DNA from: Streptococcus oralis
Lineage (GTDB): Bacteria; Bacillota; Bacilli; Lactobacillales; Streptococcaceae
Assembly: GCF_019929345.1 (NCBI RefSeq)
Contig: NZ_JAHZPJ010000011.1
Location: 1-64,000, forward strand
Reading direction: 5' to 3'
DNA length: 64,000 nucleotides
Position 1 is the first letter of the stretch; every line of letters starts with the position of its first letter. This document shows, in pieces, positions 1-8,007 of this stretch. A program made the translations under genes and the position numbers. The notes below the pieces were generated by a model, which saw nothing but the letters and a program-made list of their open reading frames with translations, made no database searches and was not told where the DNA came from.

Positions 1-2
1 CA

Positions 3-1382
3 ATCGGTACAACCAACTACGCAGCTCGTCTGAAAGAATTGACAGACAAGGGTTACGAAGTGGTGAACGATGAGTTCGCAGGACCTAAGACCTTCGATAA
101 TGACGATAAGAAGGATCAAACCTTCACCGTTACTCTTCGTCAAGCTGTAGTACCATTTGATCCAAATAATCCACCGAAACCAAACGATCCAATGGATCCT
201 AAGAATCCGGATGGACCTAAGTGGACAGATGATAAGATCAAGTCAGCTCAACAAGAAGCAGTGAAAGAATTGAGCCGTACGATCACTTACGTATACGAAG
301 ATGGCAAAGAAGCAGCACCAAGCTTCACAGACAGCGCTAAATTCACGCGTATTCTGAAAGTCAACGTCGTAACGAAAGAAATCGTAGAAAAAGGCGCATG
401 GACATCACACGATGACGTGATCAAGGGACAAACTTCACCAGACATCAAGGGTTACGTAGCAGATAAAGCTAGCGTAGCAGATGTGAAAGTTACAGCAGAC
501 TCAGCTAAACCAGCAGATGAAGTCGTAACTTACAAGAAGGCTGATCAAAAAGCAACCATCACCTTCGTAAACCAAGCTAAGAAAGAATTGGCGAAAGTTT
601 CAGAAGGCGGTAAGTCAGGTGAACCAATTAGCCGTGACCAATACCTTGCGAAGTTGAAAGAATTGACTAACCAAGGTTACAAGGTTGTGAACGATGAGTT
701 CAAGGATCCACAAAACTTTGATGATGATGCAAGCAAGGACCAAAACTTCACTGTTCAATTGGAAGAAAGTGTAGTACCATTTGATCCAAACAATCCACCG
801 AAACCAAACGATCCAATGGATCCTAAGAATCCGGATGGACCTAAGTGGACAGATGATAAGATCAAGTCAGCTCAACAAGAAGCAGTGAAAGAATTGAGCC
901 GTACGATCACTTACGTATACGAAGATGGCAAAGAAGCAGCACCAAGCTTCACAGACAGCGCTAAATTCACGCGTATTCTGAAAGTCAACGTCGTAACGAA
1001 AGAAATCGTAGAAAAAGGCGCATGGACATCACACGATGACGTGATCAAGGGACAAACTTCACCAGACATCAAGGGTTACGTAGCAGATAAAGCTAGCGTA
1101 GCAGATGTGAAAGTTACAGCAGACTCAGCTAAACCAGCAGATGAAGTCGTAACTTACAAGAAGGCTGAAGTACCGCCAACTCCGGTACCACCAGCTCCTA
1201 CCCCAGCTCCTGCCCCAGCACCAGCTCCGAACAAGCCAGTAGAACCACGAGTTCCTAGAACTGCTGTTCTGCCAAATACAGGTGAGGAATCATCTTCTGC
1301 GGCGGTACTTGGCTTGGGAATTGCTGCAGCACTTGCTGGTATTAGCTTGATTAAACCTAGATTGAGAGAAGAGGAAGAATAA
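3..1382 (+). CDS. LPXTG-anchored surface protein, 3' part (5' end outside window)
   Basis: C-terminal part of a cell-wall-anchored surface protein; the reading frame is open from the window edge, so the true start lies upstream. Two long repeat units (nucleotides 147-544 and 771-1168) each begin with a Pro/Asp-rich linker containing VVPFDPNNPPKPND and continue into a beta-rich module of the kind seen in streptococcal mucin-binding (MucBP/Mub B2-like) adhesins. A less conserved module (KGYEVVNDEF / QGYKVVNDEF) separates them. A Pro-Ala spacer (PTPVPPAPTPAPAPAP) follows, then the sortase signal LPNTG (codons at 1269-1283), a hydrophobic segment and a charged RLREEEE tail. The sortase signal is seen directly; adhesin function is inferred from family. 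A rho-independent terminator follows at 1445. Confidence 0.9.
   Translation: MGTTNYAARLKELTDKGYEVVNDEFAGPKTFDNDDKKDQTFTVTLRQAVVPFDPNNPPKPNDPMDPKNPDGPKWTDDKIKSAQQEAVKELSRTITYVYEDGKEAAPSFTDSAKFTRILKVNVVTKEIVEKGAWTSHDDVIKGQTSPDIKGYVADKASVADVKVTADSAKPADEVVTYKKADQKATITFVNQAKKELAKVSEGGKSGEPISRDQYLAKLKELTNQGYKVVNDEFKDPQNFDDDASKDQNFTVQLEESVVPFDPNNPPKPNDPMDPKNPDGPKWTDDKIKSAQQEAVKELSRTITYVYEDGKEAAPSFTDSAKFTRILKVNVVTKEIVEKGAWTSHDDVIKGQTSPDIKGYVADKASVADVKVTADSAKPADEVVTYKKAEVPPTPVPPAPTPAPAPAPAPNKPVEPRVPRTAVLPNTGEESSSAAVLGLGIAAALAGISLIKPRLREEEE
147..544 (+). repeat. Surface-protein repeat unit, copy 1
   Basis: In-frame DNA repeat inside the LPXTG protein gene. It matches copy 2 (771-1168) at an offset of exactly 624 bp with almost no base changes (the Asn codon in DPNNPP is AAT here, AAC in copy 2). 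The DNA between the copies encodes a related but clearly diverged module, so the near-identity reflects recent duplication or gene conversion of this part only. Confidence 0.93.
771..1168 (+). repeat. Surface-protein repeat unit, copy 2
   Basis: Second in-frame copy of the 398-bp repeat. Identity with copy 1 stops sharply after the shared codons for YKKA: copy 1 continues into DQKATITF, copy 2 into the proline-rich wall spacer. Confidence 0.93.
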
Positions 1383-1444
1383 TTTATCTTGTCTTGATGG
1401 TTAATCAATGAAGAGTTGAAAGCTATTAGATGTCAACTCTGAGA

Positions 1445-1480
1445 AACGATAACTTCTTAACGAAGTTATCGTTTTTTTTT
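1445..1480 (+). terminator. Rho-independent terminator of the LPXTG gene
   Basis: Perfect 12-bp stem AACGATAACTTC / GAAGTTATCGTT with a 5-nt loop, running directly into a tract of nine T. It lies 63 bp after the stop codon. Confidence 0.92.
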
Positions 1481-1554
1481 GATACAATGCTAATGGATTT
1501 CTGTCAATAGTAGTAGCTGATATCAAATTAAGCAGAAGAGAGAATCAGAGTGAT

Positions 1555-1720
1555 TCTCCCTCTTTTATAATATTCAAAATAACGAAAATTTTACGTTTAC
1601 AGTTTTGAAGTTTCAAAGTACAAAATTTTGTATTCAAGCAACCAGCTTACCTTGTGTTTGTTCGAAGTTCAAAATGGCAAGGTGAATAAAATCTTGGTGA
1701 TTTGATCTCTCAAGCAATTG
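1555..1720 (-). pseudogene. Decayed ISL3-family transposase C-terminus (remnant)
   Basis: Read on the minus strand, about 1567-1620 translates to KLQNCKRKIFVILNIIK, which resembles the C-terminal NFENFKTRILIALNIKK of the ISL3-type remnant at 40641-41381. The nearby arrangement of short oppositely oriented GAGAATC/GATTCTC tracts is also similar. No open frame survives. The rest of the 500-bp gap between the surface-protein terminator and the SigX-type box shows no gene I can support. This is a weak call based on one short alignment by eye. Confidence 0.35.
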
Positions 1721-1862
1721 AAATTACGATAGTGAATGATTTACCATTTAAGCAGCATAATGAATTTTCCACTAGAACATAGGTAATGATCAAATTTTTT
1801 AATGTGATAGATGTTCAAAAATAGATGAAGAAATCAGGTTTGGGACAAATTTTTCTTTTTTT

Positions 1863-1870
1863 TTCGAATA
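1863..1870 (+). promoter_or_regulatory. SigX/ComX (late competence) promoter box
   Basis: TTCGAATA, 7 of 8 matches to the streptococcal cin/combox consensus TACGAATA, preceded by a T-rich run as is typical. It is followed by GATAAATAAGGAG and the start codon at 1889. The box-to-RBS layout is nearly the same as at comGA (TGCGAATA at 56435, then GTTAGATAAGGAGG), where late competence expression is established for the family. Confidence 0.75.
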
Positions 1871-1888
1871 GATAAATAAGGAGATAAA

Positions 1889-2032
1889 ATGATAAGACAA
1901 GAAGAGTATGAGTTTATGCTAGAATTTCAAACAAGTAGTTTACACCGATTTCGTGAAATTGAACGTTTCGCTGAGTTAGATAAGAAGTTAAGGAAATATC
2001 AATCACCAGCTGACATTCCTCTAAGTTTTTGA
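1889..2032 (+). CDS. Small 47-aa competence-type ORF upstream of the membrane gene
   Basis: 47 codons starting MIRQEEYEFMLEF and ending PADIPLSF, with an RBS (AAGGAGAT) 5 bp before the ATG and a SigX-type box just upstream. Strongly charged and probably helical (RFREIERFAELDKKLRKY); no signal peptide or membrane segment, and no family recognised. The last codons and stop lie in the left arm and loop edge of a stem whose right arm covers the ribosome binding site of the next gene, so translating this ORF could control that gene. In pneumococcus, competence-induced genes (ccs4 region) lie just upstream of nrdD; that link is from memory. Confidence 0.65.
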   Translation: MIRQEEYEFMLEFQTSSLHRFREIERFAELDKKLRKYQSPADIPLSF

Positions 2033-2060
2033 TATACTAAAACAGATAAACTTAGAGGAG
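2017..2060 (+). promoter_or_regulatory. Hairpin sequestering the RBS of the 2068 gene (translational coupling)
   Basis: Perfect 12-bp inverted repeat TCCTCTAAGTTT (2017-2028) / AAACTTAGAGGA (2048-2059) with a 19-nt loop. The right arm contains the Shine-Dalgarno AGAGGAG of the gene starting at 2068. The left arm is the last coding stretch of the 47-aa ORF, whose TGA is at 2030-2032. A ribosome finishing that ORF would disrupt the stem. No T-run follows, so it is not a terminator. Confidence 0.7.
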
Positions 2061-2067
2061 AAGATGA

Positions 2068-3624
2068 ATGAACGTATATGGAAAAAATGATGAGGGAGCA
2101 GCTACTTACCCCTATGAACAACAGTTTGAAGCAGTTCAAGAGGAGGATTTACAACTAAATCAAGATGCTACTAAAACAAGTGGTTCTCCATTTTTTAGTA
2201 TCTTAATTTGGAGCCTATTTGCTACAGTCATCTCGGGTGTGGTACCCTTTATCTTTGGTCTGGTGAGTCCCCAACAAATGCAAGACTTTTATACTGGTTG
2301 GGCATTGCACCAGAATGGCCAAATTTACACAGACTATTATGGCTCAAACGGACTGCTTTATTATTTACTAATATATCTTTCTCAAGGGAGCATTCTATTT
2401 GCATTGGCGGAGTGGGTAGCATTGTTTGGTGCTGGTTTTTTTCTATTCAAATCTGCAAATACATTGACAGGTCAAAGAGGTCAAGCTAGACAATTATTGG
2501 CTATTTTCTATCTTCTTGTAGCCAGTCTGGGATTTGGTGGTAGCTATGCTGTGATTGTAGCGATGCCCTTCTTGTTTTATGCTTTTAGCTTGATAGCTGA
2601 CTATCTGGAGAATCCAATCAATGACAAAGGATTTTTGCTCGTTGGGATGAGTTTAGCATTAGCATTCTTTTTATCTCCTATCCCTACACTTTTATTTGCC
2701 CTTGCCCTCGCATTGATGTTGTTTGGATTTAATATTGTCAAGCGTCGATTTGTTCATGGTTTGTATCAATTTTTCGCATCAGCTTTAGGGTTTTCTACCA
2801 TTTTTTATCCGATTGGCTACTATACAGTAGTGACAGGAACTTTTGGCGATGCGATAAGTCATACCTTGTATCCAGTAGCAACTCTTGGATTGCTTTCAAA
2901 TACCAAGTTGATTGATAACGCAGCTTTTTATGGCTCGTTAGCCCTTGCCTTAGGATTGTTGACATTGATTGTTTCAGGGATTGTTCAATCTAAGCCAGCC
3001 AAACAATTTGCTATCTCAATAGGCGCTAATTTAGGTTTATTAGTAACTCTTGCTCTGTTAATTCTTTCAAAGGAACCTTTGCATGGCTCGCGTTTAGCAG
3101 CGATTTTACCCTTTATGACATTATTATTGCTAATCAGCGTCAAAGAAGGGAGTCCTGAATGCATCAGTCGTAGTAGACGAAGAGTCCGCTCTTCATCACT
3201 CTTTAGTCGCTACCTTAAAGGAAATTTCTATCTGCCACTAGTCGCGATTATTTATTTGATTTCTCTACCCCTTTTGAGTCGCTATATTTCGCATCCAAGT
3301 ACTTATCAGGAACGCGAGCAGCTTGCTAGTTTGGTCAAGCAGCAAACGAGCTCTGAAGATCGTGTCTATGCTTGGGATGATCGTCCAGATTTCTACCAAG
3401 CAAGTGAACGTCTGGCACCAAGCTCTCTAGTGACACCAACACTCTATACTGCAAGCGACGAGAATAAAACGAAACTAGTCAATGACTTGAAAGAAAATCA
3501 ACCGAAGATGATTTTGGTCAATCAAAAGGTTGCCTTGTGGTCGGATGTAGAGAGCCTACTTAGTGAAAAATACGAGCTTGTTCAGACGGATAGTAAGGAA
3601 TTCAAGCTTTATAAATCTAAATAG
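2068..3624 (+). CDS. Polytopic membrane protein, competence-type operon (Ccs4-region)
   Basis: 518-aa integral membrane protein. After a polar N-terminus of about 45 residues it has roughly ten hydrophobic segments (first around 48-70, last around 390-410) and a C-terminal soluble domain of about 100 residues ending KEFKLYKSK. The layout (many helices then an extracytoplasmic C-terminal domain with DRPDFYQASERLAP) resembles membrane glycosyltransferases of the GT-C or DUF2029 type, but no catalytic motif is recognisable, so the function is open. It sits downstream of a SigX-type box and the 47-aa ORF, directly before nrdD. In S. pneumoniae that position holds competence-induced genes including ccs4 (memory, not checked). 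Its RBS is inside the hairpin at 2017-2060. Confidence 0.75.
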   Translation: MNVYGKNDEGAATYPYEQQFEAVQEEDLQLNQDATKTSGSPFFSILIWSLFATVISGVVPFIFGLVSPQQMQDFYTGWALHQNGQIYTDYYGSNGLLYYLLIYLSQGSILFALAEWVALFGAGFFLFKSANTLTGQRGQARQLLAIFYLLVASLGFGGSYAVIVAMPFLFYAFSLIADYLENPINDKGFLLVGMSLALAFFLSPIPTLLFALALALMLFGFNIVKRRFVHGLYQFFASALGFSTIFYPIGYYTVVTGTFGDAISHTLYPVATLGLLSNTKLIDNAAFYGSLALALGLLTLIVSGIVQSKPAKQFAISIGANLGLLVTLALLILSKEPLHGSRLAAILPFMTLLLLISVKEGSPECISRSRRRVRSSSLFSRYLKGNFYLPLVAIIYLISLPLLSRYISHPSTYQEREQLASLVKQQTSSEDRVYAWDDRPDFYQASERLAPSSLVTPTLYTASDENKTKLVNDLKENQPKMILVNQKVALWSDVESLLSEKYELVQTDSKEFKLYKSK

Positions 3625-3625
3625 C

Positions 3626-3690
3626 AAATCAATATCTTGTGTATTTTTAAAAATTTTCGAATTTTTAACACAAGATATTGATTTTTCTTT
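3626..3690 (+). terminator. Long rho-independent terminator with UUCG loop
   Basis: Starts right after the stop codon at 3624. A 17-bp outer stem (AAATCAATATCTTGTGT / ACACAAGATATTGATTT) encloses a second stem TAAAAATT-TTCG-AATTTTTA with a stable UUCG tetraloop, followed by TTTTTCTTTTT. It separates the competence-type operon from nrdD. Confidence 0.9.
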
Positions 3691-3705
3691 TTAGAGTGGT
3701 ATAAT
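3678..3705 (+). promoter_or_regulatory. nrdD promoter
   Basis: TTGATT (3678-3683), 16-bp spacer, TATAAT (3700-3705). The -35 box is part of the right arm of the preceding terminator. nrdD starts 30 bp downstream of the -10 box. Confidence 0.7.
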
Positions 3706-3734
3706 ATCATTTAAGAAGAAAAATAGAAAAGAGC

Positions 3735-5948
3735 ATGGATATGATTGTATTAGAAGAAAACCTTGCAACCGTTCCCACTTTGTTCGTTGAAAAACGAGAT
3801 GGTAGACGTGTAGTGTTTGATATAGACAAGATTGACAAAGCTCTCCACAAGGCGGCTGACAAAGTCATGGATGTGACACCCCTGGTCGAAAAACGTCTAA
3901 ATGGACTGCTTGAGCGTATTGTTGCGGAAATTCACAGTCGTTTCCCTCAAGGTGTCAAGATTTACGAAATTCAGAATGTCGTAGAACATGAACTCCTTGA
4001 AGCCAAAGAATATGCGCTAGCTGAGGAGTATATCACTTATCGGACACAAAGGGATTTTGAGCGCTCAAAAGCGACAGATATCAACTTTAGCATTCATAAA
4101 CTTCTCAACAAAGACCAGGCAGTTGTCAATGAAAATGCCAATAAAGACAGTGATGTCTTTAATACCCAACGTGATTTGACAGCAGGGATTGTGGGGAAAT
4201 CAATCGGACTGCAAATGCTTCCTAAGCACGTAGCCAATGCTCACCAAAAAGGGGATATCCACTATCATGACTTGGATTACAGCCCCTATACTCCGATGAC
4301 CAACTGCTGTTTGATTGATTTTAAAGGCATGTTGGAAAATGGTTTTAAGATTGGCAATGCAGAGGTAGAGAGACCCAAGTCTATCCAGACTGCGACAGCT
4401 CAGATTTCACAAATCATCGCAAATGTTGCTTCTAGCCAGTACGGGGGCTGTTCAGCTGACCGTATTGATGAAGTCTTGGCACCTTACGCGGAGAAGAATT
4501 ACCAAAAACACCTCAAGGATGCAGAAGAATGGGTCTTGCCTGAAAAACGAGAAGATTATGCTTGGAAGAAAACCCAAAAAGACATCTACGATGCCATGCA
4601 ATCTCTTGAGTATGAAATCAACACCCTCTTCACTTCAAATGGACAAACACCTTTTACTTCGCTAGGTTTCGGTCTAGGAACCAATCGTTTTGAGCGTGAA
4701 ATTCAAAAAGCTATCTTGACTATTCGTATCAAGGGTCTTGGTTCAGAACACCGTACAGCTATCTTCCCTAAACTCATCTTTACGCTAAAAAGAGGACTCA
4801 ACTTAGAGGAAGGTTCACCAAACTACGACATCAAACAGTTGGCCCTCGAATGTGCAACCAAGCGGATGTACCCAGATGTCTTGTCCTATGATAAGATTAT
4901 CGAGTTGACAGGTTCCTTCAAGGTACCTATGGGCTGCCGTTCTTTCCTCCAAGGTTGGAAAGATGAAAATGGTGTTGAGGTCAATTCAGGTCGGATGAAT
5001 CTAGGTGTTGTAACGGTCAATCTGCCTCGTATTGCCCTCGAGTCAGAAGGGGATCTGAATAAGTTCTGGGAAATCTTCAACGAGCGGATGAATATCGCGG
5101 AAGATGCCTTGGTTTACCGTGTGGAAAGAACCAAGGAAGCAACACCAGCGAATGCCCCTATCCTCTATCAGTACGGAGCTTTCGGACGCCGTCTGGGAAA
5201 AGAAGAGAGCGTTGACCAGCTCTTCAACAATCGCCGTGCGACAGTTTCGCTGGGCTACATCGGTTTGTACGAAGTGGCTACAGTCTTCTTTGGAAACAGA
5301 TGGGAAAGCAATCCAGAAGCCAAGGAATTCACGCTGGATATCATTCGCGATATGAAACGTCGAGTGGAAGAGTGGTCTGACCAATATGGTTACCATTTCT
5401 CTATCTACTCCACACCGTCTGAAAGTCTGACAGACCGCTTCTGTCGCTTGGACACAGAGAAGTTCGGCTCTATTCCTGACATCACGGACAAGGAATACTA
5501 CACCAACTCTTTCCACTACGATGTCCGGAAAAATCCAACACCGTTTGAAAAACTGGATTTTGAAAAAGTTTATCCAGAAGCAGGCGCGTCAGGAGGATTT
5601 ATCCACTATTGTGAGTATCCAGTTCTTCAACAAAATCCTAAAGCCTTGGAAGCTGTTTGGGACTATGCCTATGACCGAGTTGGTTATCTAGGAACCAATA
5701 CTCCGATTGATCGTTGCTACAAGTGTGATTTTGAAGGGGATTTTGAACCAACTGAACGAGGATTTGCTTGTCCAAACTGTGGGAATAGCGACCCTAAAAC
5801 AGTAGACGTGGTCAAACGTACGTGTGGTTATCTGGGCAATCCTCAAGCACGTCCAATGGTTAATGGACGCCACAAGGAAATCGCTGCGCGTGTCAAACAC
5901 ATGAACGGTTCAACCATTAAAACAGCCGGACATGAAGTAACAAATTAG
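3735..5948 (+). CDS. nrdD: Anaerobic ribonucleoside-triphosphate reductase
   Basis: Reduces ribonucleoside triphosphates to deoxyribonucleotides without oxygen, using a glycyl radical made by NrdG. 737 aa, normal length. The N-terminus (VEKRDGRRVVFDIDKIDKALHKA, about residues 17-40) is an ATP-cone. The C-terminus has a zinc site of two CxxC pairs (CYKC and CPNC) and the radical motif RTCGYLG with the radical glycine at about residue 698. Two in-frame ATGs are 6 bp apart (3735, 3741); either may be used. The activase gene nrdG follows at 6652 with two small genes between, the usual streptococcal order. Confidence 0.97.
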   Translation: MDMIVLEENLATVPTLFVEKRDGRRVVFDIDKIDKALHKAADKVMDVTPLVEKRLNGLLERIVAEIHSRFPQGVKIYEIQNVVEHELLEAKEYALAEEYITYRTQRDFERSKATDINFSIHKLLNKDQAVVNENANKDSDVFNTQRDLTAGIVGKSIGLQMLPKHVANAHQKGDIHYHDLDYSPYTPMTNCCLIDFKGMLENGFKIGNAEVERPKSIQTATAQISQIIANVASSQYGGCSADRIDEVLAPYAEKNYQKHLKDAEEWVLPEKREDYAWKKTQKDIYDAMQSLEYEINTLFTSNGQTPFTSLGFGLGTNRFEREIQKAILTIRIKGLGSEHRTAIFPKLIFTLKRGLNLEEGSPNYDIKQLALECATKRMYPDVLSYDKIIELTGSFKVPMGCRSFLQGWKDENGVEVNSGRMNLGVVTVNLPRIALESEGDLNKFWEIFNERMNIAEDALVYRVERTKEATPANAPILYQYGAFGRRLGKEESVDQLFNNRRATVSLGYIGLYEVATVFFGNRWESNPEAKEFTLDIIRDMKRRVEEWSDQYGYHFSIYSTPSESLTDRFCRLDTEKFGSIPDITDKEYYTNSFHYDVRKNPTPFEKLDFEKVYPEAGASGGFIHYCEYPVLQQNPKALEAVWDYAYDRVGYLGTNTPIDRCYKCDFEGDFEPTERGFACPNCGNSDPKTVDVVKRTCGYLGNPQARPMVNGRHKEIAARVKHMNGSTIKTAGHEVTN

Positions 5949-5959
5949 AAGGAAATGGA

Positions 5960-6103
5960 ATGGGGAAATACCAATTAGACGATAAGGGACGCGCACAAGT
6001 GACCCGTTATCACGAGAAACACTCGAAAGGTGGTGGAGCAGGTAAAAAAGAACGCTTGCTCAACCTCAGAGAACAGTTTTTAAACAAGAACAAGAAAAAA
6101 TAA
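5960..6103 (+). CDS. Conserved small basic protein between nrdD and nrdG (47 aa)
   Basis: MGKYQLDDKGRAQVTRYHEK then a Ser/Gly-rich turn and KKERLLNLREQFLNKNKKK; very basic and probably helical at the C-terminus. It follows nrdD by 11 bp behind AGAAGGAA. A gene of this kind sits between nrdD and the acetyltransferase gene in pneumococcus too (from memory). Function unknown. The position suggests co-expression with anaerobic nucleotide reduction, but a weak stem follows at once. Confidence 0.75.
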   Translation: MGKYQLDDKGRAQVTRYHEKHSKGGGAGKKERLLNLREQFLNKNKKK

Positions 6104-6131
6104 AAGTGAGAGTCCGCTCTCGCTTTTCTCT
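6103..6131 (+). terminator. Weak intra-operon hairpin/terminator
   Basis: AAAGTGAGAG / CTCTCGCTTT (one G-U pair) with loop TCCG, followed by TTCTCTT. It begins at the stop codon of the 47-aa gene. It probably attenuates rather than ends transcription, because the GNAT gene has only 16 bp before its start and no separate promoter. Confidence 0.55.
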
Positions 6132-6146
6132 TAGCAGGAGGTAAGG

Positions 6147-6647
6147 ATGGAATTACGTAGACCAAGTTTGGAAGATAAAGAAGCGATTTTAGAGATGATG
6201 GCAGAGTTTGAACAGACTCAATCAGCCCACGATGGTGGGTTTTGGAACGCCAACAATTTTGTTTATGAAGAGTGGCTAGAAGAAAATCTTCAAGCGGAAG
6301 CGGGACTCAATATTCCTGAAAACTGGGTTCCTGCTATCCAGCTGGTTAGTTTTGACGTAGCAGGCCAGGCTCTTGGCTTTCTCAACCTTCGTCTCCGATT
6401 AAATGACTACTTACTAGAAAATGGGGGCCATATCGGCTACTCCATCCGCCCGTCTGAAAGAGGCAAAGGTTATGCCAAAGAAGCTCTCCGACAAGGCTTG
6501 CAAGTAGCCAAGCAAAAGAATATCAAAAAAGCGCTTGTGACCTGCAGTGTGGAAAATCCGGCTAGCAGAGCCGTCATTCTTGCAAATGGAGGTCTTATTG
6601 AGGATGTTCGCAATGGCGTAGAACGTTACTGGATAGATTTGGAGTAA
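6147..6647 (+). CDS. GNAT-family N-acetyltransferase
   Basis: 166 aa, single GNAT domain, which transfers acetyl groups from acetyl-CoA to an amine. The acetyl-CoA loop is SIRPSERGKGYAKEALRQG (about residues 98-116), followed by the strand VTCSVENPASRAVILANGG typical of the RimJ/RimL branch; the substrate is unknown. Start chosen at the ATG behind AGGAGGTAAGG. It is 4 bp before nrdG, so the two are probably co-transcribed. The same gene sits between nrdD and nrdG in pneumococcus (memory), but no functional link to reductase activation is visible. Confidence 0.88.
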   Translation: MELRRPSLEDKEAILEMMAEFEQTQSAHDGGFWNANNFVYEEWLEENLQAEAGLNIPENWVPAIQLVSFDVAGQALGFLNLRLRLNDYLLENGGHIGYSIRPSERGKGYAKEALRQGLQVAKQKNIKKALVTCSVENPASRAVILANGGLIEDVRNGVERYWIDLE

Positions 6648-6651
6648 AAGG

Positions 6652-7248
6652 ATGACATGGAATACACCAAAACCAGGTGAATGGAAAAGTGAGGAGCTTA
6701 GTAAAGGGCGGATCATTGATTACAAGGCCTTTAACTTTGTCGATGGAGAAGGCGTGCGCAACTCTCTCTATGTCGCAGGTTGCATGTTTCACTGCGAGGG
6801 GTGCTATAATGTTGCGACTTGGTCTTTCAACGCAGGCATTCCCTATACGGCAGAATTAGAAGAACAAATCATGGAAGACCTTGCCCAACCCTATGTTCAA
6901 GGATTGACCCTGCTAGGAGGAGAGCCCTTCCTTAATACGGGCATTCTCTTGCCGCTCGTTAAACGTATTCGAAAGGAACTGCCAGACAAAGACATCTGGT
7001 CCTGGACGGGCTACACTTGGGAAGAAATGATGCTGGAAACTCCAGATAAACTGGAACTCTTATCATTGATTGACATCCTTGTCGATGGACGGTATGATAA
7101 AAGCAAGCGCAATCTTATGCTCCAGTTTCGAGGTTCGTCCAATCAACGGATTATCGATGTGCAAAAATCCCTCAAAAGTGGGCAAGTGGTGATTTGGGAC
7201 AAGCTTAATGACGGAAAAGAAAGCTATGAACAGGTGAAGAGAGAATGA
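6652..7248 (+). CDS. nrdG: Anaerobic ribonucleotide reductase activating protein
   Basis: Radical-SAM activase that generates the glycyl radical on NrdD. 198 aa. The [4Fe-4S] motif CxxxCxxC is at C44, C48 and C51 (AGCMFHCEGCYN). GGEP appears as LLGGEPFL, the SAM-contacting motif of radical-SAM enzymes. The C-terminal region (DGRYDKSKRNLMLQFRGSSNQRIID) is typical of NrdG. The 3' end overlaps the following kinase-like gene by 4 bp (ATGA), so the two are translationally coupled. Confidence 0.96.
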   Translation: MTWNTPKPGEWKSEELSKGRIIDYKAFNFVDGEGVRNSLYVAGCMFHCEGCYNVATWSFNAGIPYTAELEEQIMEDLAQPYVQGLTLLGGEPFLNTGILLPLVKRIRKELPDKDIWSWTGYTWEEMMLETPDKLELLSLIDILVDGRYDKSKRNLMLQFRGSSNQRIIDVQKSLKSGQVVIWDKLNDGKESYEQVKRE

Positions 7249-7871
7249 AGAAAAAAGACCTGATGGAACAACTGGTTTCAGAGATCGAAACGGGAAGAAT
7301 TAGGACGCTGGGGATCTACGGTCATGGGGCTTCAGGTAAATCAACCTTTGCACAGAAATTATATCAAGCCCTAGATTCTACTACAGTAAATTTACTAGAA
7401 ACAGATCCCTATATCACCTCAGAACGTCACCTGATAGTACCAAAGCAAGCACCAGATCAAAAGGTGACAGCTTGTCTGCCAGTGGCGCATGAACTGGCAA
7501 GTTTACAGAGAGATATTCTTGCTTTGCAGGCAGGTATGGATGTCTTGACAATCGATGAACCTTGGAAGGCTAGCGAGGTCTTGTCTGGAGCAAAGCCGAT
7601 TCTTATTGTTGAAGGGATGTCTGTGGGTTTTCTACCGAAGGAACTCTTTGACAAAACCATCTGTTTCTACACGGATGAGGAGACCGAATTAAAGAGGCGC
7701 TTAGCTCGAGATACGACTATGAGAAATCGCGATGCATCTTTTGTATTAGCTAGCCATCAGATGAGACGGGAGCAGTATCTGCGATACTATAGAGAAACCG
7801 AGTCTAAAGCGGACATTTTAGTAGATCGATCAGAAGATACATTCAAGGTCAAAATGACACACATTATATAG
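7245..7871 (+). CDS. Uridine-kinase-like P-loop NTPase
   Basis: 208 aa. A Walker A motif GHGASGKS at about residues 26-33 is followed by a Walker B-like ILIVEGMSVGF. The C-terminal region ARDTTMRNRDASFVLASHQMRREQYLRYY resembles the lid of uridine kinase/phosphoribulokinase-type enzymes. Phosphorylation of a nucleoside or another small metabolite is likely; the substrate cannot be read from the sequence. It overlaps nrdG by 4 bp, which suggests a link to nucleotide supply. No terminator is evident after it, and the ribosomal promoter begins about 100 bp downstream. Confidence 0.82.
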   Translation: MKKKDLMEQLVSEIETGRIRTLGIYGHGASGKSTFAQKLYQALDSTTVNLLETDPYITSERHLIVPKQAPDQKVTACLPVAHELASLQRDILALQAGMDVLTIDEPWKASEVLSGAKPILIVEGMSVGFLPKELFDKTICFYTDEETELKRRLARDTTMRNRDASFVLASHQMRREQYLRYYRETESKADILVDRSEDTFKVKMTHII

Positions 7872-7972
7872 AAGAAAAGGTAGTTTTTTATAGATATAAA
7901 TCCGTAATCTTGGAAAGATGAAAAGGGAAAACAGTTTCATCCCCAAAAAACGAAAAAAAGCTCACAAATCCC

Positions 7973-8001
7973 TTGCAATCGTAGGGGCTTTGTGTTATTC
8001 T
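7973..8001 (+). promoter_or_regulatory. Main promoter of the S10-spc-alpha ribosomal operon
   Basis: TTGCAA (7973-7978), exact 17-bp spacer, TATTCT (7996-8001). Predicted start near 8008, giving a leader of about 130 nt before rpsJ. The internal promoter before infA uses the same -35 hexamer and spacing. Confidence 0.8.
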
Positions 8002-8007
8002 ATTATG

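Noticed and set aside
1154..1408. Minus-strand open frame opposite the wall-anchor region.
   Set aside because: Its alanine/glycine-rich sequence is just the complement of the Pro-Ala repeat codons; no RBS or family.
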